Source: Desnuesiella massiliensis
Lineage (GTDB): Bacteria; Bacillota; Clostridia; Clostridiales; Clostridiaceae
Reading direction: 5' to 3'
DNA length: 64,000 bases
NCBI RefSeq assembly: GCF_001403615.1
Contig: NZ_LN879455.1
Location: 186,001 to 250,000 of the forward strand
Part shown: positions 7,756 to 17,969 of the stretch, in pieces
Layout of the letters: each line of letters starts with the position of its first letter
Position numbering within the stretch: the stretch's first letter is position 1
Made by a program: the position numbers and the translations under genes
The notes under the pieces: model-generated
Seen by the model: only the letters and a program-made list of their open reading frames with translations
Database searches by the model: none
What the model was told of the DNA's origin: nothing

Positions 7756-8415
7756 TTCCTGAAGTTCTTTAAAAAGATTTTCTTGAAAAAACATTAATAA
7801 AAAACATACAATACTGCTTAAAAAAAGAAAAGCGTAGGAGGCTTTAATTTCTATAAAGGCAAGGGCAAATAGAAATATAATCATATTACCTAAAGTTATA
7901 AGAGGATTAGAAATACACAATATCAAAGAGTTTTTAAAAACATTTATAGTGCTTATATGAAATCTAGCAATGAGAGTATATGAGTAAGTAATACAGCAAA
8001 ATATAACTAAAAGACTTATATAGAAAAAGGGCATTAGCAAGCTTCCATAGGAGGTAGCTTTAAGAAAAGTAATATTAAAAAAAAGCATAAATATTAGTAT
8101 TTCATATACGAATGCTGTAGTTATAGAAGTAGCAAAGTTATTTTTATAACTTGAAAAAAAGTCTCTGGTGATAGAGGTATCCTTGTACCTTACCAGCTTT
8201 CCCATTACATATAATAAAGCAGTAATTGAAGGACCTAAGGGAAGCAGTACTACAAACAGTAACACAATGGAACTCTGAAAGCTTTTAAAACCAAATAGCA
8301 GCAAATATATAATAAAGGGTATATTGCAGATTAGAAAATAAATATTACCAATAAAAAACCAGAAAACGTAGTTAAATATGGTGTTTAGGTTTTCAAAATT
8401 AAAATATTTATTCAT
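7735..8415 (-). CDS. YesL-like DUF624 membrane protein
   Basis: A 226-residue membrane protein with five or six hydrophobic spans. The N-terminal part (YVFWFFIGNIYFLICNIPF) and GKLVRYKDTSITRDFFSSYKNNF match the DUF624/YesL family, typically encoded beside YesM/YesN two-component genes and CUT1 sugar ABC transporters. The function is unknown; a role with the sensor kinase or transporter has been suggested from context only. The start ATG is preceded on its strand by AAAGGAGA. It is transcribed away from yesM, so it belongs to the glycan locus but not to the same transcript. Confidence 0.8.
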   Translation of the reverse strand: MNKYFNFENLNTIFNYVFWFFIGNIYFLICNIPFIIYLLLFGFKSFQSSIVLLFVVLLPLGPSITALLYVMGKLVRYKDTSITRDFFSSYKNNFATSITTAFVYEILIFMLFFNITFLKATSYGSLLMPFFYISLLVIFCCITYSYTLIARFHISTINVFKNSLILCISNPLITLGNMIIFLFALAFIEIKASYAFLFLSSIVCFLLMFFQENLFKELQEKNKTSP

Positions 8416-8472
8416 AAGGGTCTCCTTTCTTAAAAGCTTTATATAATCATAAGTTTAATATTATATTTTGAT

Positions 8473-8576
8473 TATAGATAAACAACTTCAACTATTAATT
8501 TATACATGTACCATAATCACTTAAAGCTGTGATTTTGGAACATGTATAAATTAAGTTTACGTAATGTTTATCTATA
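8473..8576 (+). repeat. Palindromic repeat family B, copy 2 (~104 bp)
   Basis: TATAGATAAACAAC at the left end and ATGTTTATCTATA at the right, with the internal pair AATTTATACATGTACCATAA / TTTTGGAACATGTATAAATT. It occupies much of the 316-bp divergent space between the YesL-like gene and yesM. The remaining bases are AT-rich; a TATAAT at 8667-8672 may be the yesM -10 box, but I see no good -35. Confidence 0.88.
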
Positions 8577-8731
8577 TATCAATACGCTTTAAGTGGTTAG
8601 TGAAACATTTATAGAAATTGTTCATTAAAAGTGTAAAAACTCCACTTTAAACCTAAAGCTATATATTATAATTTTAAATAAGATATATATTGGTTGAAAT
8701 CGTATACTGATATTGAAAGGAAGGTTAAATA

Positions 8732-10525
8732 TTGAGCTTTTTTAGAATTAAGGTATTCAGAAAAGTATTTTTTATGTATTCAGCAATAATAGTAGCAGCT
8801 CTTCTAGGACTTAGTGCCTTTGTAACTACAAATATAAAAAAGACTATGAAAAATAATCAAGTTTATCTCAATCAAAAGATAATTGAAAATGTTCACAATT
8901 ATTTTAAGGTACAATATGAGACCTCTAAAGTCTTGACGGATGCTATATATACTAAGCCTATGGAACGAAGGGATATTTTAAATTTTTTAAATAATAACTA
9001 TGAAGATTATATAAAGCTCAGACTTGATAACTATTATTTATCAGAATTATCGGTTTTTGTGGGAATAGATACCTTTGTAAGAAACTGCTTTTCTAGCAAT
9101 AGCAATATTGAAAATGTAATATTTTATAGCAATAAGAATGATACCTTTGCAGTATATGATCATTTAGGCACTGTAGGCTATATATATGATGTAGGCAAAA
9201 GAATAAATCTAGAGGGCATGGAGGAAAAAAGCAATAGAAATTTTAGTAATATGCTAAATTCTATTTCATCAAAAGATGGACAAGGGTGTTATTATACCAT
9301 AAATAGCATAAACGATCCTTACAAGCTGGAGAACATTGGTAGCTTAATAATTAGATACAAATTAGATGCTATAGATAATATGGTAAAAAGCTATGCAAAA
9401 GCTAAAAGTAATGTAGTAGTAATCAATAAAGATGGTGAGGTTATATATGATTCCTTAAAAGTATACACTAGAAAGGTATACCCTTATTTGGACAAGTTAA
9501 AAACTACAGACAAGTCTATAATGCTTAAAGAAAATAGCTACATTGATATAGCTACAGGTGGAGTAGGTGTAACTGTAGTAGGAATACTACCTGTAGCTAA
9601 TGTGTTTGAAGGAAGCAGAATCATTGTAAGCACTATCTATATATTAGCTTTGCTATTAATATTTATAGCTGAATTTATTATAATACTAAAAATAGACGGG
9701 TTGTCAAAAAGAACGGAAAATATAATGAAGGCTATGAAGGAGCTTCAAAAGGGAAATTTTAAGGTAAGCATTCCTAATAGCTTCGAAGATGACGAGTTAA
9801 ACATGATTTCAGAGAGTTTTAATAATATGTGTAAAACTCTTGATGATTATATAAATAAAGTATATGTAGCGGAGATAAAGCAAAAAAATGCGGAAGTAGT
9901 AGCTTTACAAAGTCAAATAAACCCTCATTTTTTATATAATACCTTAGAATCTATAAGAATGAAGGCTATATCTAATGGGGACAAAGAAATTGGTAAGATG
10001 CTCTATAATGTAGCCACCTTGTTTAGAAATATAATTAAAGGAAAAAGTTTAATTACCATTGGTCAAGAATTAGAGCATTGCAGGTTATATCTGGATTTAT
10101 TTAAATTTAGATATGAAGGTAAATTTGAATACTATATAGATATAGAGCCAGATTTAATAACTAAAGAAATTATCAAGTTTACATTACAACCTATTATAGA
10201 AAACTATATAGTGCACGGGGTAAGATTAGAAAATGATGATAATTTCTTGCTTATAACTGTGGAAAAAGAGAAAGAACATATAATAATATCTCTTGAGGAT
10301 AATGGCAAAGGCATTGAAGAGGAAAAATTAAAAGAAATAGAAGAAAATCTAAAAAATTATGACATAACTAGAGAGAACATTAAATCTATCGGTATCCTTA
10401 ATGTGCATGAAAGATTGGTTCTAACCTACGGTAAGGATTGCGGAATAACCATTAAAAGTAAAGGCTCAAGAGGTACTACAGTGATTATTAAAATTCCAAA
10501 TAGGGAGGCTCAAGGAAATGTATAA
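8732..10525 (+). CDS. YesM-type sensor histidine kinase
   Basis: A 597-residue membrane kinase. The TTG start at 8732 is supported by AAAGGAAGG seven bases upstream. Order: TM1 (about 11-33), a large extracytoplasmic sensor region to about 295, TM2 (about 298-322), HAMP (LQKGNFKVSIPN...ISESFNNM), a His_kinase domain with the phospho-acceptor His399 in NPHFLYNTLESIR, and a HATPase with DNGKGI and GILNVHERL. This LytS/YesM class detects extracellular saccharides or their binding proteins. It overlaps the regulator gene by 8 nt, so the pair is co-translated. The ligand is probably a mannoside or glycan, judged from the GH38 gene downstream. Confidence 0.93.
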   Translation: MSFFRIKVFRKVFFMYSAIIVAALLGLSAFVTTNIKKTMKNNQVYLNQKIIENVHNYFKVQYETSKVLTDAIYTKPMERRDILNFLNNNYEDYIKLRLDNYYLSELSVFVGIDTFVRNCFSSNSNIENVIFYSNKNDTFAVYDHLGTVGYIYDVGKRINLEGMEEKSNRNFSNMLNSISSKDGQGCYYTINSINDPYKLENIGSLIIRYKLDAIDNMVKSYAKAKSNVVVINKDGEVIYDSLKVYTRKVYPYLDKLKTTDKSIMLKENSYIDIATGGVGVTVVGILPVANVFEGSRIIVSTIYILALLLIFIAEFIIILKIDGLSKRTENIMKAMKELQKGNFKVSIPNSFEDDELNMISESFNNMCKTLDDYINKVYVAEIKQKNAEVVALQSQINPHFLYNTLESIRMKAISNGDKEIGKMLYNVATLFRNIIKGKSLITIGQELEHCRLYLDLFKFRYEGKFEYYIDIEPDLITKEIIKFTLQPIIENYIVHGVRLENDDNFLLITVEKEKEHIIISLEDNGKGIEEEKLKEIEENLKNYDITRENIKSIGILNVHERLVLTYGKDCGITIKSKGSRGTTVIIKIPNREAQGNV

Positions 10526-12083
10526 AGTTCTGTTGGTGGATGATGAAGTGCTAATTTTAAACGGCTTAAAAAACCTTATACAATGGAATGAATTGGAAAT
10601 GACTATTGAGGATACAGCCTTAAATGGAGAAGAAGCTTATGAAAAGTTTATAAATAATCCTGTAGATATAGTGATAACGGACATTACCATGCCTAAATTA
10701 AACGGACTGCAGCTTATAAGAAAGATAAAAGAAATAAATTCAGAAACTAAATTTATTATTTTAAGCGGCTATGATGATTTTAATTATGCTAAGGAAGGTA
10801 TATCACTAGGTATAGAAAATTATATATTAAAGCCTATAAATGAAGAGGAATTGGAAGCTACTTTAGACAATACCATAAAGAAGCTAGAAAGCTCAATTAA
10901 GAAACCTTTAACGGAAGCGGTGGATTTAGAGATATTAAAAGAAAATATTCTATATAGATGGGCTAGTGATTCCATAAGCAATTATGAACTAGAAGAGAGA
11001 AGTTTTGTGCTAGGTATAGATTTATTCTATGAAAATTATATGGCAGCTATTATTAAAATAAAAGAGGATTTAAAAGAAAATAGCGAAATGTATTTTAAAA
11101 TATATAATAAAGTGAAGAGTTATGAAAAGGAATTAAATTCATCTGCAGTGTTTCATGACTTAGAGGGAGATATAACAATAATATATGGAAGTAATGATGA
11201 AGCTTTGACTTATCATAATATGAAAGCAGCTAGTGATAAATTGCTAAAATCCTTAAGAGAGGAGTTTTCTTTAAATTTCTTTATAACCTTAGGAAATATA
11301 GAAAAGTCCTACAAGACTGTTTATAGAAGCTATTTTACCGCAAAGGAACTGCAAAAATATATATTAAGCAGCGGATATAATAAGATAATATCCATAGAAC
11401 ATATAAGCGAGATGGAAAAGCAAAACAGCTATTCTTCAAATTTTGATGTACAGGAATTCAGAAAGCTAATTTTAAGTAAGGATTTAAAAAGTATAAATGC
11501 TTATATTGATTATACCTATGAGCAGCTATTTAAGAAAAGCATTGTTAAGCCAGAAGAATTACAAAATATAGCTATAAAAATGATGTTGGTTTTAAAAAGA
11601 ACTCTTAAGGAATTAAATTTTTCTACGGAAGGGGAAGATGAGAACTTAAAAGAGCTGATATTTGAAGTATGCAATTTAAGAACTATGGAGCAATTAACGG
11701 GAGCTTTAAAAACAAAATGTGAGGAGCTTATAGAAAAACTAAAAAACAATTATAATAGTGTGAGTCCTGTAATACAGCAGATTTTAAATTATATAAATCA
11801 GAACTTCAAAGAAGAAATATCCTTAAAAACCTTATCCTTTAAATACAATGTTAATCCTTCTTACCTAGGACAAATCTTTCATAAGGAAGTGGGTATGGCA
11901 TTTTCAGATTACTTAAATAAAGTGAAAAATGAAAAGGCAAAGGAGCTTTTATTAAGTACAAATTTAAAGGTTAATGATATAGCGAAGATGGTGGGTTATG
12001 TAGATACCAGCTATTTCTATAGAAGATTTAAAGAGTATTTTGGTATATCACCTAGCACCTTAAGAGAAAGTAAAAGTTATTAA
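10518..12083 (+). CDS. YesN-type response regulator with AraC DNA-binding domain
   Basis: 521 residues. The receiver domain at the N-terminus has the acidic pair Asp8/Asp9, phospho-acceptor Asp55 in VITDITMPKLNGL, and the switch Lys in YILKPINEEEL. A middle region of about 270 residues is typical of this long YesN class. The C-terminal AraC/XylS helix-turn-helix pair covers about 420-518 (QEISLKTLSFKYNVNPSYLG type and VNDIAKMVGYVDTSYFYRRF). It probably activates the permease genes 330 bp downstream and the separated binding-protein gene. Confidence 0.93.
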   Translation: MYKVLLVDDEVLILNGLKNLIQWNELEMTIEDTALNGEEAYEKFINNPVDIVITDITMPKLNGLQLIRKIKEINSETKFIILSGYDDFNYAKEGISLGIENYILKPINEEELEATLDNTIKKLESSIKKPLTEAVDLEILKENILYRWASDSISNYELEERSFVLGIDLFYENYMAAIIKIKEDLKENSEMYFKIYNKVKSYEKELNSSAVFHDLEGDITIIYGSNDEALTYHNMKAASDKLLKSLREEFSLNFFITLGNIEKSYKTVYRSYFTAKELQKYILSSGYNKIISIEHISEMEKQNSYSSNFDVQEFRKLILSKDLKSINAYIDYTYEQLFKKSIVKPEELQNIAIKMMLVLKRTLKELNFSTEGEDENLKELIFEVCNLRTMEQLTGALKTKCEELIEKLKNNYNSVSPVIQQILNYINQNFKEEISLKTLSFKYNVNPSYLGQIFHKEVGMAFSDYLNKVKNEKAKELLLSTNLKVNDIAKMVGYVDTSYFYRRFKEYFGISPSTLRESKSY

Positions 12084-12126
12084 TTGCAATACAGCAAATC
12101 ATATTTAGCTTAAACATTTTTTCTCC

Positions 12127-12234
12127 TATAGGAGGATGTGAAAAAAGGTATTCTATAGGTTTCCCTACACCGCGCGTGGAGCCCCACCAGCGGCCCGTGA
12201 AAAAGAATACCTATGTTTTTCACATACTCCTATA
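12127..12234 (+). repeat. Palindromic repeat family A, copy 2 (108 bp)
   Basis: TATAGGAGGATGTGAAAAAA at the left end and TTTTTCACATACTCCTATA at the right (one arm base differs), around CCGCGCGTGGAGCCCCACCAGCGG. It sits between yesN and a terminator hairpin. Opposite in orientation to copy 1. Confidence 0.9.
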
Positions 12235-12241
12235 TATAAAG

Positions 12242-12304
12242 AAATGTACTTATGTCAGAGGGGATTCTTATATAGAGAATGCCTAGCCTTAAGTACATTT
12301 TTTT
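12242..12304 (+). terminator. Terminator downstream of yesN
   Basis: AAATGTACTTA (12242-12252) pairs with TAAGTACATTT (12290-12300) and is followed by TTTTAAT; the interior contains a second small hairpin (ATTCT...AGAAT). This separates the two-component genes from the permease genes. Confidence 0.75.
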
Positions 12305-12414
12305 AATACCTATAATAATTACAGTAAAACTGAATTTTATCAACTTTAACGTAAGATAGTCCTATGATATATTTTAGACAGGATAACGTTTTCTTACGAG
12401 AGAGGGGTAAAAGG

Positions 12415-13344
12415 ATGCAAAAGTTTATTAAATCATTCAATAGAAACAAAGAACTTTTGCTACTTGCTATACCGGGAGCCCTATGGTTTTTAATTTTTAG
12501 TTACCTACCTATGTTCGGTGTAGTAATAGCATTCAAAAATTTTAGAGTTTCTAGCAAAGGGTTTATCCATAGTCTCTTTACCAGTAAGTGGGTTGGTTTT
12601 AAAAATTTTGAGTTCTTATTTAAAACCAATGATGCTTGGATAATTACCAGAAATACAGTACTTTACAACGCAGTATTCATTGTTTTGGGCATAGTGATTC
12701 CAGTTTGTTTAGCCATTGCTATAAATGAACTGCTAAATAAAAGGATGGCTAAGATATATCAAAGTGCCATGTTCTTACCTTATTTTCTATCTTGGGTAGT
12801 AGTAAGTTATTGCTTATTTGCCTTTTTAAGTGGAGACAAAGGGTATATTAATAACTTGCTTCATATGATGGGAAAAGAAGGGGTTTCATGGTATTCAGAG
12901 TCTAAATATTGGCCTTATATTTTAATATTTATGAGCCAATGGAAGGGTGTAGGCTATGGTACTGTAGTTTATCTTGCTTCTGTAACGGGTATAGATAAAA
13001 CCTATTATGAAGCAGCCATGATAGACGGGGCTACTAAATGGCAACAAATTAGATATATTACTCTTCCTTTGTTAAAGCCAGTAATAATTATATTGTTTAT
13101 ATTGTCTGTAGGAAAGATATTTAATGCTGATTTTGGTTTGTTCTATCAACTTCCTAAAAATTCAGGAGCCTTATATCCTGTGACAAATGTTATAGATACC
13201 TATGTTTATAGAGGATTGACCTCCATGGGAGAAATAGGTATGAGCGCAGCAGCAGGCTTATATCAATCTGTAGTTGGTTTCATTTTAATCATGGTTTCAA
13301 ACCATATAGTTAAGAAAATAGACAGCGAAAACGCTTTATTTTAG
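12415..13344 (+). CDS. lplB: CUT1 sugar ABC transporter permease, LplB family
   Basis: A 309-residue inner-membrane permease with six predicted spans. ATG 12415 is chosen because GAGAGGGG is positioned before it; the earlier in-frame start at 12364 lacks a site and would add an atypical extension. The EAA loop EAAMIDGATKWQQIRYITLP contacts the ATPase. Sequence style (ELLLLAIPGALWFLIFSYLPMFG) is that of LplB/YteP permeases for oligosaccharides. The partner permease follows 17 bp later. No ATPase gene is in the window, as usual where a shared MsmK-type ATPase serves many CUT1 systems. Confidence 0.92.
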   Translation: MQKFIKSFNRNKELLLLAIPGALWFLIFSYLPMFGVVIAFKNFRVSSKGFIHSLFTSKWVGFKNFEFLFKTNDAWIITRNTVLYNAVFIVLGIVIPVCLAIAINELLNKRMAKIYQSAMFLPYFLSWVVVSYCLFAFLSGDKGYINNLLHMMGKEGVSWYSESKYWPYILIFMSQWKGVGYGTVVYLASVTGIDKTYYEAAMIDGATKWQQIRYITLPLLKPVIIILFILSVGKIFNADFGLFYQLPKNSGALYPVTNVIDTYVYRGLTSMGEIGMSAAAGLYQSVVGFILIMVSNHIVKKIDSENALF

Positions 13345-13361
13345 CAAAGGAGGGTAACACA

Positions 13362-14300
13362 GTGTTTAAGAATAGAAAAGACAAAGCTCATCTTTTAGAG
13401 AATAGTAGATTCGGAAATATATCTAAAAAGTCAAATATAGTACTAAATATAATATTAAGTTTGTTTGCACTGCTCAGCCTTATTCCTTTTGCTTTTGTAG
13501 TGATCATATCTTTTACCAGTGAAAGTGCATTAAAGGCTAATGGCTATAGCTTTTTTCCAAAGGAGTTTAGTATAGCAGCCTATAAATACGTTTTAAATTC
13601 TAGCAATCAAATGCTCAAATCTTACGGAGTAACTATTTTAATTACAGTAATAGGAACTTTACTAGGATTGCTATTAATATCCACTTATGCTTTTGCCATA
13701 TCAAGAAAAAGCTTTGCTTATAGAAGGTTTTTTACATTAATGGCTTTTATACCAATGCTTTTCAGCGGAGGATTGGTTCCTTTCTATCTCATAATGACAA
13801 GATTGCTAAATTTAAAAAATAGTATTTGGGCCTTAATTCTGCCTGTATGTATGAATTCCTTTTATATAATGGTGCTTAGAACTTTTTTCAAAACCTCTGT
13901 ACCTGATGCAGTTATTGAATCAGCAAAAATAGATGGAGCCAGTGAGTTAAGACTATTTTTCCAAATAGTACTTCCCATATCCTTGCCGGGCATGGCTACT
14001 ATAGGACTATTTTTAACCTTAGGTTATTGGAATGACTGGTTTAACGCTATGTTATTTATAGATACAAATGCCTTAACGCCCTTACAATATTTACTTATAA
14101 GAATAGAAAATAGCATGGAATTTTTATCCCAGAATGCAGCAAAATTAGGATTGACTCAGGTAGAGGTGGCAGCAGGATTGCCAAAAGAAACCGCTAAAAT
14201 GGCCATGGTAGTGCTTGCTACTGCACCTATAATATTTGCATATCCTTTCTTCCAAAAGTATTTTGTAAATGGGTTAACTATAGGAGCAGTAAAGGAATAG
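13362..14300 (+). CDS. ytcP: CUT1 sugar ABC transporter permease, YtcP/LplC family
   Basis: 312 residues with six membrane spans and the EAA loop ESAKIDGASELRLFFQIVLP. The GTG start at 13362 follows AAAGGAGGG. The C-terminus GLTIGAVKE is the typical end of this permease class. It forms the heteromeric channel with the LplB-like protein just upstream and leads 26 bp later into the alpha-mannosidase gene, so uptake and breakdown are on one transcript. Confidence 0.92.
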   Translation: MFKNRKDKAHLLENSRFGNISKKSNIVLNIILSLFALLSLIPFAFVVIISFTSESALKANGYSFFPKEFSIAAYKYVLNSSNQMLKSYGVTILITVIGTLLGLLLISTYAFAISRKSFAYRRFFTLMAFIPMLFSGGLVPFYLIMTRLLNLKNSIWALILPVCMNSFYIMVLRTFFKTSVPDAVIESAKIDGASELRLFFQIVLPISLPGMATIGLFLTLGYWNDWFNAMLFIDTNALTPLQYLLIRIENSMEFLSQNAAKLGLTQVEVAAGLPKETAKMAMVVLATAPIIFAYPFFQKYFVNGLTIGAVKE

Positions 14301-14326
14301 ATTAAAAATACAAAGGAGATTAATAT

Positions 14327-17300
14327 ATGTATTACGTATTAGAGAGAGTTCAAAAAATATGCCATGAGTTAAAGAATTATGTTTATAGCAAAAAGATTTC
14401 CATAAATGCTTATAAAATGCTTGAAGGCAATTACCTTGGCATGGAGGGAATAGAAAAAGCAGAAGGACAATGGAAGGAATTTCAAACAGGAGATCTATGG
14501 GGTGGAAGAGATTATCACTGCTGGTTTAAGACAAGCGTTACCATACCAGAAGATTTTGAAGGAAAGGTAGTAGCCCTAAGCTTTAAGACCTTTGATGAAG
14601 GTTGGGATGCTATAAATCCACAATTTATACTTTATTTAAATGGGGAACATATTCAAGGAATAGATATAAACCACAGAGAGGTTATAATTTCAGATTGTGC
14701 TGAGGCAGGAAAGACTTATGACATAGATCTGCATGCTTATAGCGGTATGGTGGCAGATAGAAAGTGTACACTATTTGGAGATTTAGTAGTAATTGATAAG
14801 CCTTTAAGAGAATTATTCTATAATCTACAAGTACCAGTATGGGTATGTGAAAAGCTCAATGCAGAGGATAAGAGAAGAATAGATATGCTTTCTGTGCTAA
14901 ATGAGGCAATTAATATATTAGATCTTAGAAAACCATTTTCAAAGGAATTTCATGAAACTGTAAATAAGGCTAATGAATATTTAAGAGAAGAGTTCTATGA
15001 AAAATTATGTGGACATAATGATACTATAGCTACCTGCGTAGGTCATACTCATATAGACGTAGCTTGGCATTGGACTGTAGCTCAGACTAGAGAGAAGGTA
15101 GCAAGAAGCTTTTCTACAGTATTAAAGCTTATGGAAGAATATCCTGAGTATGTATTTATGTCAAGTCAGCCACAATTATATAAATTCTTAAAAGAAGATC
15201 ATCCTCATGTTTATGAGAAGGTTAAGGAAAAAGTAAAAGAAGGAGTCTGGGAAACAGAGGGAGCTATGTGGCTTGAAGCTGATTGTAACGTTACCTCTGG
15301 AGAATCTCTAGTTCGTCAAATATTATTCGGCAAGAAGTTCTTTAAGGATGAGTTTAATGTAGAAAGTGAGATATTATGGCTGCCAGACGTATTTGGATAT
15401 AGTGCTGCACTGCCACAAATACTTAAAAAATCAGATGTGAATTATTTCATGACTACAAAGATTGCATGGAACCAATTTAATAAAATGCCTTATGATACCT
15501 TTAATTGGAAGGGAATAGACGGCACCGAGATATTAACTCATTTTATAACTACAAAGGGTCCTTACCAAGATCCAAATTCTCATTTTACCACTTATAATGG
15601 AGAAATACACCCAGGAGCCATAATGGGGGCTTGGGATAGATATCAGCAAAAGGAAATAAACAATGATGTACTTGTATCCTTCGGCTTTGGAGATGGTGGC
15701 GGCGGTGCTACCTATGAAATGCTTGAAACTGCAAGAAGATTAAATAAAGGAATACCAGGCTGTCCTAAGGTTGAAATGGGAACATCTTTAGATTACTTTA
15801 AGAAGTTAGAGGAGAAGGTAGAAGATCATAAGAGACTTCCAAAGTGGAGTGGAGAATTATATCTTGAATATCATAGAGGAACCTATACTTCTATGGCAAG
15901 AAATAAGAGAGATAACAGGATAAGTGAAAATCTGTATGCTTCTGCAGAAAAGATGAGTTCTCTTGCTATGACTCTTGGAAAGAAGTATCCTCAAGAGGAA
16001 TTAAATAAAGGCTGGGAAAATATAATATTAAATCAATTCCACGATATATTACCAGGCTCTTCAATAAAAGAGGTTTATGATGTGACTAAGGAAGAGTACA
16101 AGGAAATCATAGAAAATGGAGATAAAGCCTTGAAGGAAGCTATTGAAGCTATTAGCTCAAATATAGACTTAGAAAATACATCTGTAGTAGTATTCAATAC
16201 CCTATCCTTTGAGAGAAATGATATTGCAGTTTTTGATATACCACATGGTATAGAAAAACCAGCCTTAATAGATGAAAAGGGAAAGGAAATAGTTTGCCAA
16301 GTAATAGAAGCTAATAAAGCTATATTCTTTGCAGAAGGAATCCCTGCTCAAGGCTATAAAGTCTATACTATAGTTGAAGCTAAAGTGGATGCTCCGGAAG
16401 TAGTTAAGTTAAGTAAAGAGGAAGGGGAAAATAAATTCTTTAAGCTTATATTTGATGAAAAGGGTGAAATAAAGTCCTTCTATGATAAAGAAAATCGTAG
16501 GGAAGTATTAAAACAAGGCCAAGTGGGAAATAGTCTTTTGGCATTTGAAGATAAACCTATGAACTTTGATAATTGGGACATAGATATATTCTACACTGAA
16601 AAGATGTGGAAGGTAGATGATGTTCAGAATATAGAGGTTATAGAGCAAGGTCCAGTGAGATCTACTCTTAAAATAGAAAGAAAGTTCTCAGACTCAACTA
16701 TAATTCAAAAGGTTTATGTTTATAATGACATAGCAAGAATTGACTTTAATAATTATGTAGATTGGAAGGAGCATCAAGTACTTCTTAAAGCCGCCTTCCC
16801 AATAGATATAAATACAGACAAAGCTACTTATGAAATACAATATGGAAATGTAGAAAGACCGACCCATCATAATACATCCTGGGATGCTGCAAGATTTGAA
16901 GTATGTGGACAAAAGTGGGCAGATCTTTCAGAAGGAGACTTTGGAGTAAGCTTACTAAATGATAGTAAGTATGGTCATGACATAAAAGAAGGAGTTATGA
17001 GATTAACTCTAATAAAGAGTGGGATTGAGCCAAATCCAGTCACAGATCAAGAGGAGCATTTCTTCACTTATTCCTTATATCCTCATGCTGGAGATTGGAA
17101 GGAAGCAAATACTGTTCAAATGGCTTACAATTTGAATGTACCACTTTATGCCAAGATAGAAGAAGGACATAAAGGACAATTGCCAAGAGCTCTGTCTATA
17201 GCTAAAGTAGATAAGGATAATGTAATAATAGAGGTTATAAAGAAGGCTGAAGAGAGCGATGCTCTAATTATAAGAATGTATGAGTGTTATAATAAGAGAA

Positions 17301-17455
17301 GCAATGTAATCTTGGAGTTATTTAAAGACATTGAAAAAGCTATAGAGTGTAACTTGATGGAAAGAGACTTAGAGGCAGCTAATTTTGAAGGAAATAAAGT
17401 AAGCTTCCAAATGAAGCCTTATGAAATTAAAACCTTAAAAATCCTATTAAAATAA
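14327..17455 (+). CDS. Alpha-mannosidase, glycoside hydrolase family 38
   Basis: A cytoplasmic (no signal peptide) 1042-residue GH38 enzyme that removes alpha-linked mannose. The Zn-binding motif is HTHIDVAWHW with His240 and Asp242-244 region ligands; the catalytic nucleophile is Asp354 in LWLPDVFGYSAALPQIL, and a second metal-ligand region is around NQFHDILPGSS. The N-terminal beta domain (about 1-230) and the C-terminal beta domains (after about 650) are those of bacterial GH38 proteins. Start ATG after AAAGGAG. It follows the two permease genes, so imported manno-oligosaccharides or N-glycan fragments are the likely substrate. Confidence 0.93.
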   Translation: MYYVLERVQKICHELKNYVYSKKISINAYKMLEGNYLGMEGIEKAEGQWKEFQTGDLWGGRDYHCWFKTSVTIPEDFEGKVVALSFKTFDEGWDAINPQFILYLNGEHIQGIDINHREVIISDCAEAGKTYDIDLHAYSGMVADRKCTLFGDLVVIDKPLRELFYNLQVPVWVCEKLNAEDKRRIDMLSVLNEAINILDLRKPFSKEFHETVNKANEYLREEFYEKLCGHNDTIATCVGHTHIDVAWHWTVAQTREKVARSFSTVLKLMEEYPEYVFMSSQPQLYKFLKEDHPHVYEKVKEKVKEGVWETEGAMWLEADCNVTSGESLVRQILFGKKFFKDEFNVESEILWLPDVFGYSAALPQILKKSDVNYFMTTKIAWNQFNKMPYDTFNWKGIDGTEILTHFITTKGPYQDPNSHFTTYNGEIHPGAIMGAWDRYQQKEINNDVLVSFGFGDGGGGATYEMLETARRLNKGIPGCPKVEMGTSLDYFKKLEEKVEDHKRLPKWSGELYLEYHRGTYTSMARNKRDNRISENLYASAEKMSSLAMTLGKKYPQEELNKGWENIILNQFHDILPGSSIKEVYDVTKEEYKEIIENGDKALKEAIEAISSNIDLENTSVVVFNTLSFERNDIAVFDIPHGIEKPALIDEKGKEIVCQVIEANKAIFFAEGIPAQGYKVYTIVEAKVDAPEVVKLSKEEGENKFFKLIFDEKGEIKSFYDKENRREVLKQGQVGNSLLAFEDKPMNFDNWDIDIFYTEKMWKVDDVQNIEVIEQGPVRSTLKIERKFSDSTIIQKVYVYNDIARIDFNNYVDWKEHQVLLKAAFPIDINTDKATYEIQYGNVERPTHHNTSWDAARFEVCGQKWADLSEGDFGVSLLNDSKYGHDIKEGVMRLTLIKSGIEPNPVTDQEEHFFTYSLYPHAGDWKEANTVQMAYNLNVPLYAKIEEGHKGQLPRALSIAKVDKDNVIIEVIKKAEESDALIIRMYECYNKRSNVILELFKDIEKAIECNLMERDLEAANFEGNKVSFQMKPYEIKTLKILLK

Positions 17456-17488
17456 AACTGATAATATAAATGATAATATAAAAATTGG

Positions 17489-17529
17489 AGGCAAGGCTTA
17501 TGCTAAATATTTAGCAATAAGCTTTGCCT
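17489..17529. terminator. Bidirectional terminator between mannosidase and ThrE-type genes
   Basis: AGGCAAGGCTTA (17489-17500) pairs with TAAGCTTTGCCT (17518-17529) around TGCTAAATATTTAGCA, itself a perfect inverted repeat. It is flanked by A- and T-rich runs. It lies between convergent genes. Confidence 0.8.
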
Positions 17530-17534
17530 TTAAA

Positions 17535-17969
17535 TTATTTTCGCTGCTTTATTAACTTTGATATGAAACGAAAGGTAGTGGAGGAAAGCATTATACCAAA
17601 AGCAATGGCTCCACCTACGGCTATAGTCTGCATACCTTTAGAAGAGGCGGCAGCATAGTTTTGCTCTACAATTTCACTTACAGTCTTATAAGCCGTTATA
17701 CCAGGTACTAAAGGAAATATTCCAGGTATTGAAAACTCCATAGCAGGAGTTTTAAGCTTTCTTGCCATGATCTCACTATATACCCCCACAGCTAAGGCCC
17801 CTACAAAGGAGGACATTATAGATGAAGGAATATAATTATATACTATGAGATAAGTTGTCCATCCAATAGCTCCACAAAAGCCAGTCCATATTATTTTTTT
17901 TCTATCTATATTAAAGAGAATAACAGGAAATATACTGCCGAAAAATGCTAAAATAATTTGTTTTACCAT
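17535..17969 (-). CDS. Threonine/serine exporter small subunit (ThrE_2, DUF3815)
   Basis: A 144-residue membrane protein with about four spans. It has the AMEFSIPGIFPLVPGITAYK segment characteristic of the ThrE C-terminal half when it is encoded separately. It overlaps the preceding larger subunit by 7 nt (17963-17969). Together they correspond to one ThrE-type exporter, which in Corynebacterium exports L-threonine and L-serine; the substrate here is inferred. Confidence 0.88.
   Translation of the reverse strand: MVKQIILAFFGSIFPVILFNIDRKKIIWTGFCGAIGWTTYLIVYNYIPSSIMSSFVGALAVGVYSEIMARKLKTPAMEFSIPGIFPLVPGITAYKTVSEIVEQNYAAASSKGMQTIAVGGAIAFGIMLSSTTFRFISKLIKQRK

Noticed and set aside
12364..12414. 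Longer start for the LplB-like permease
   Set aside because: No ribosome site, and the extension is charged and not typical of these permeases.
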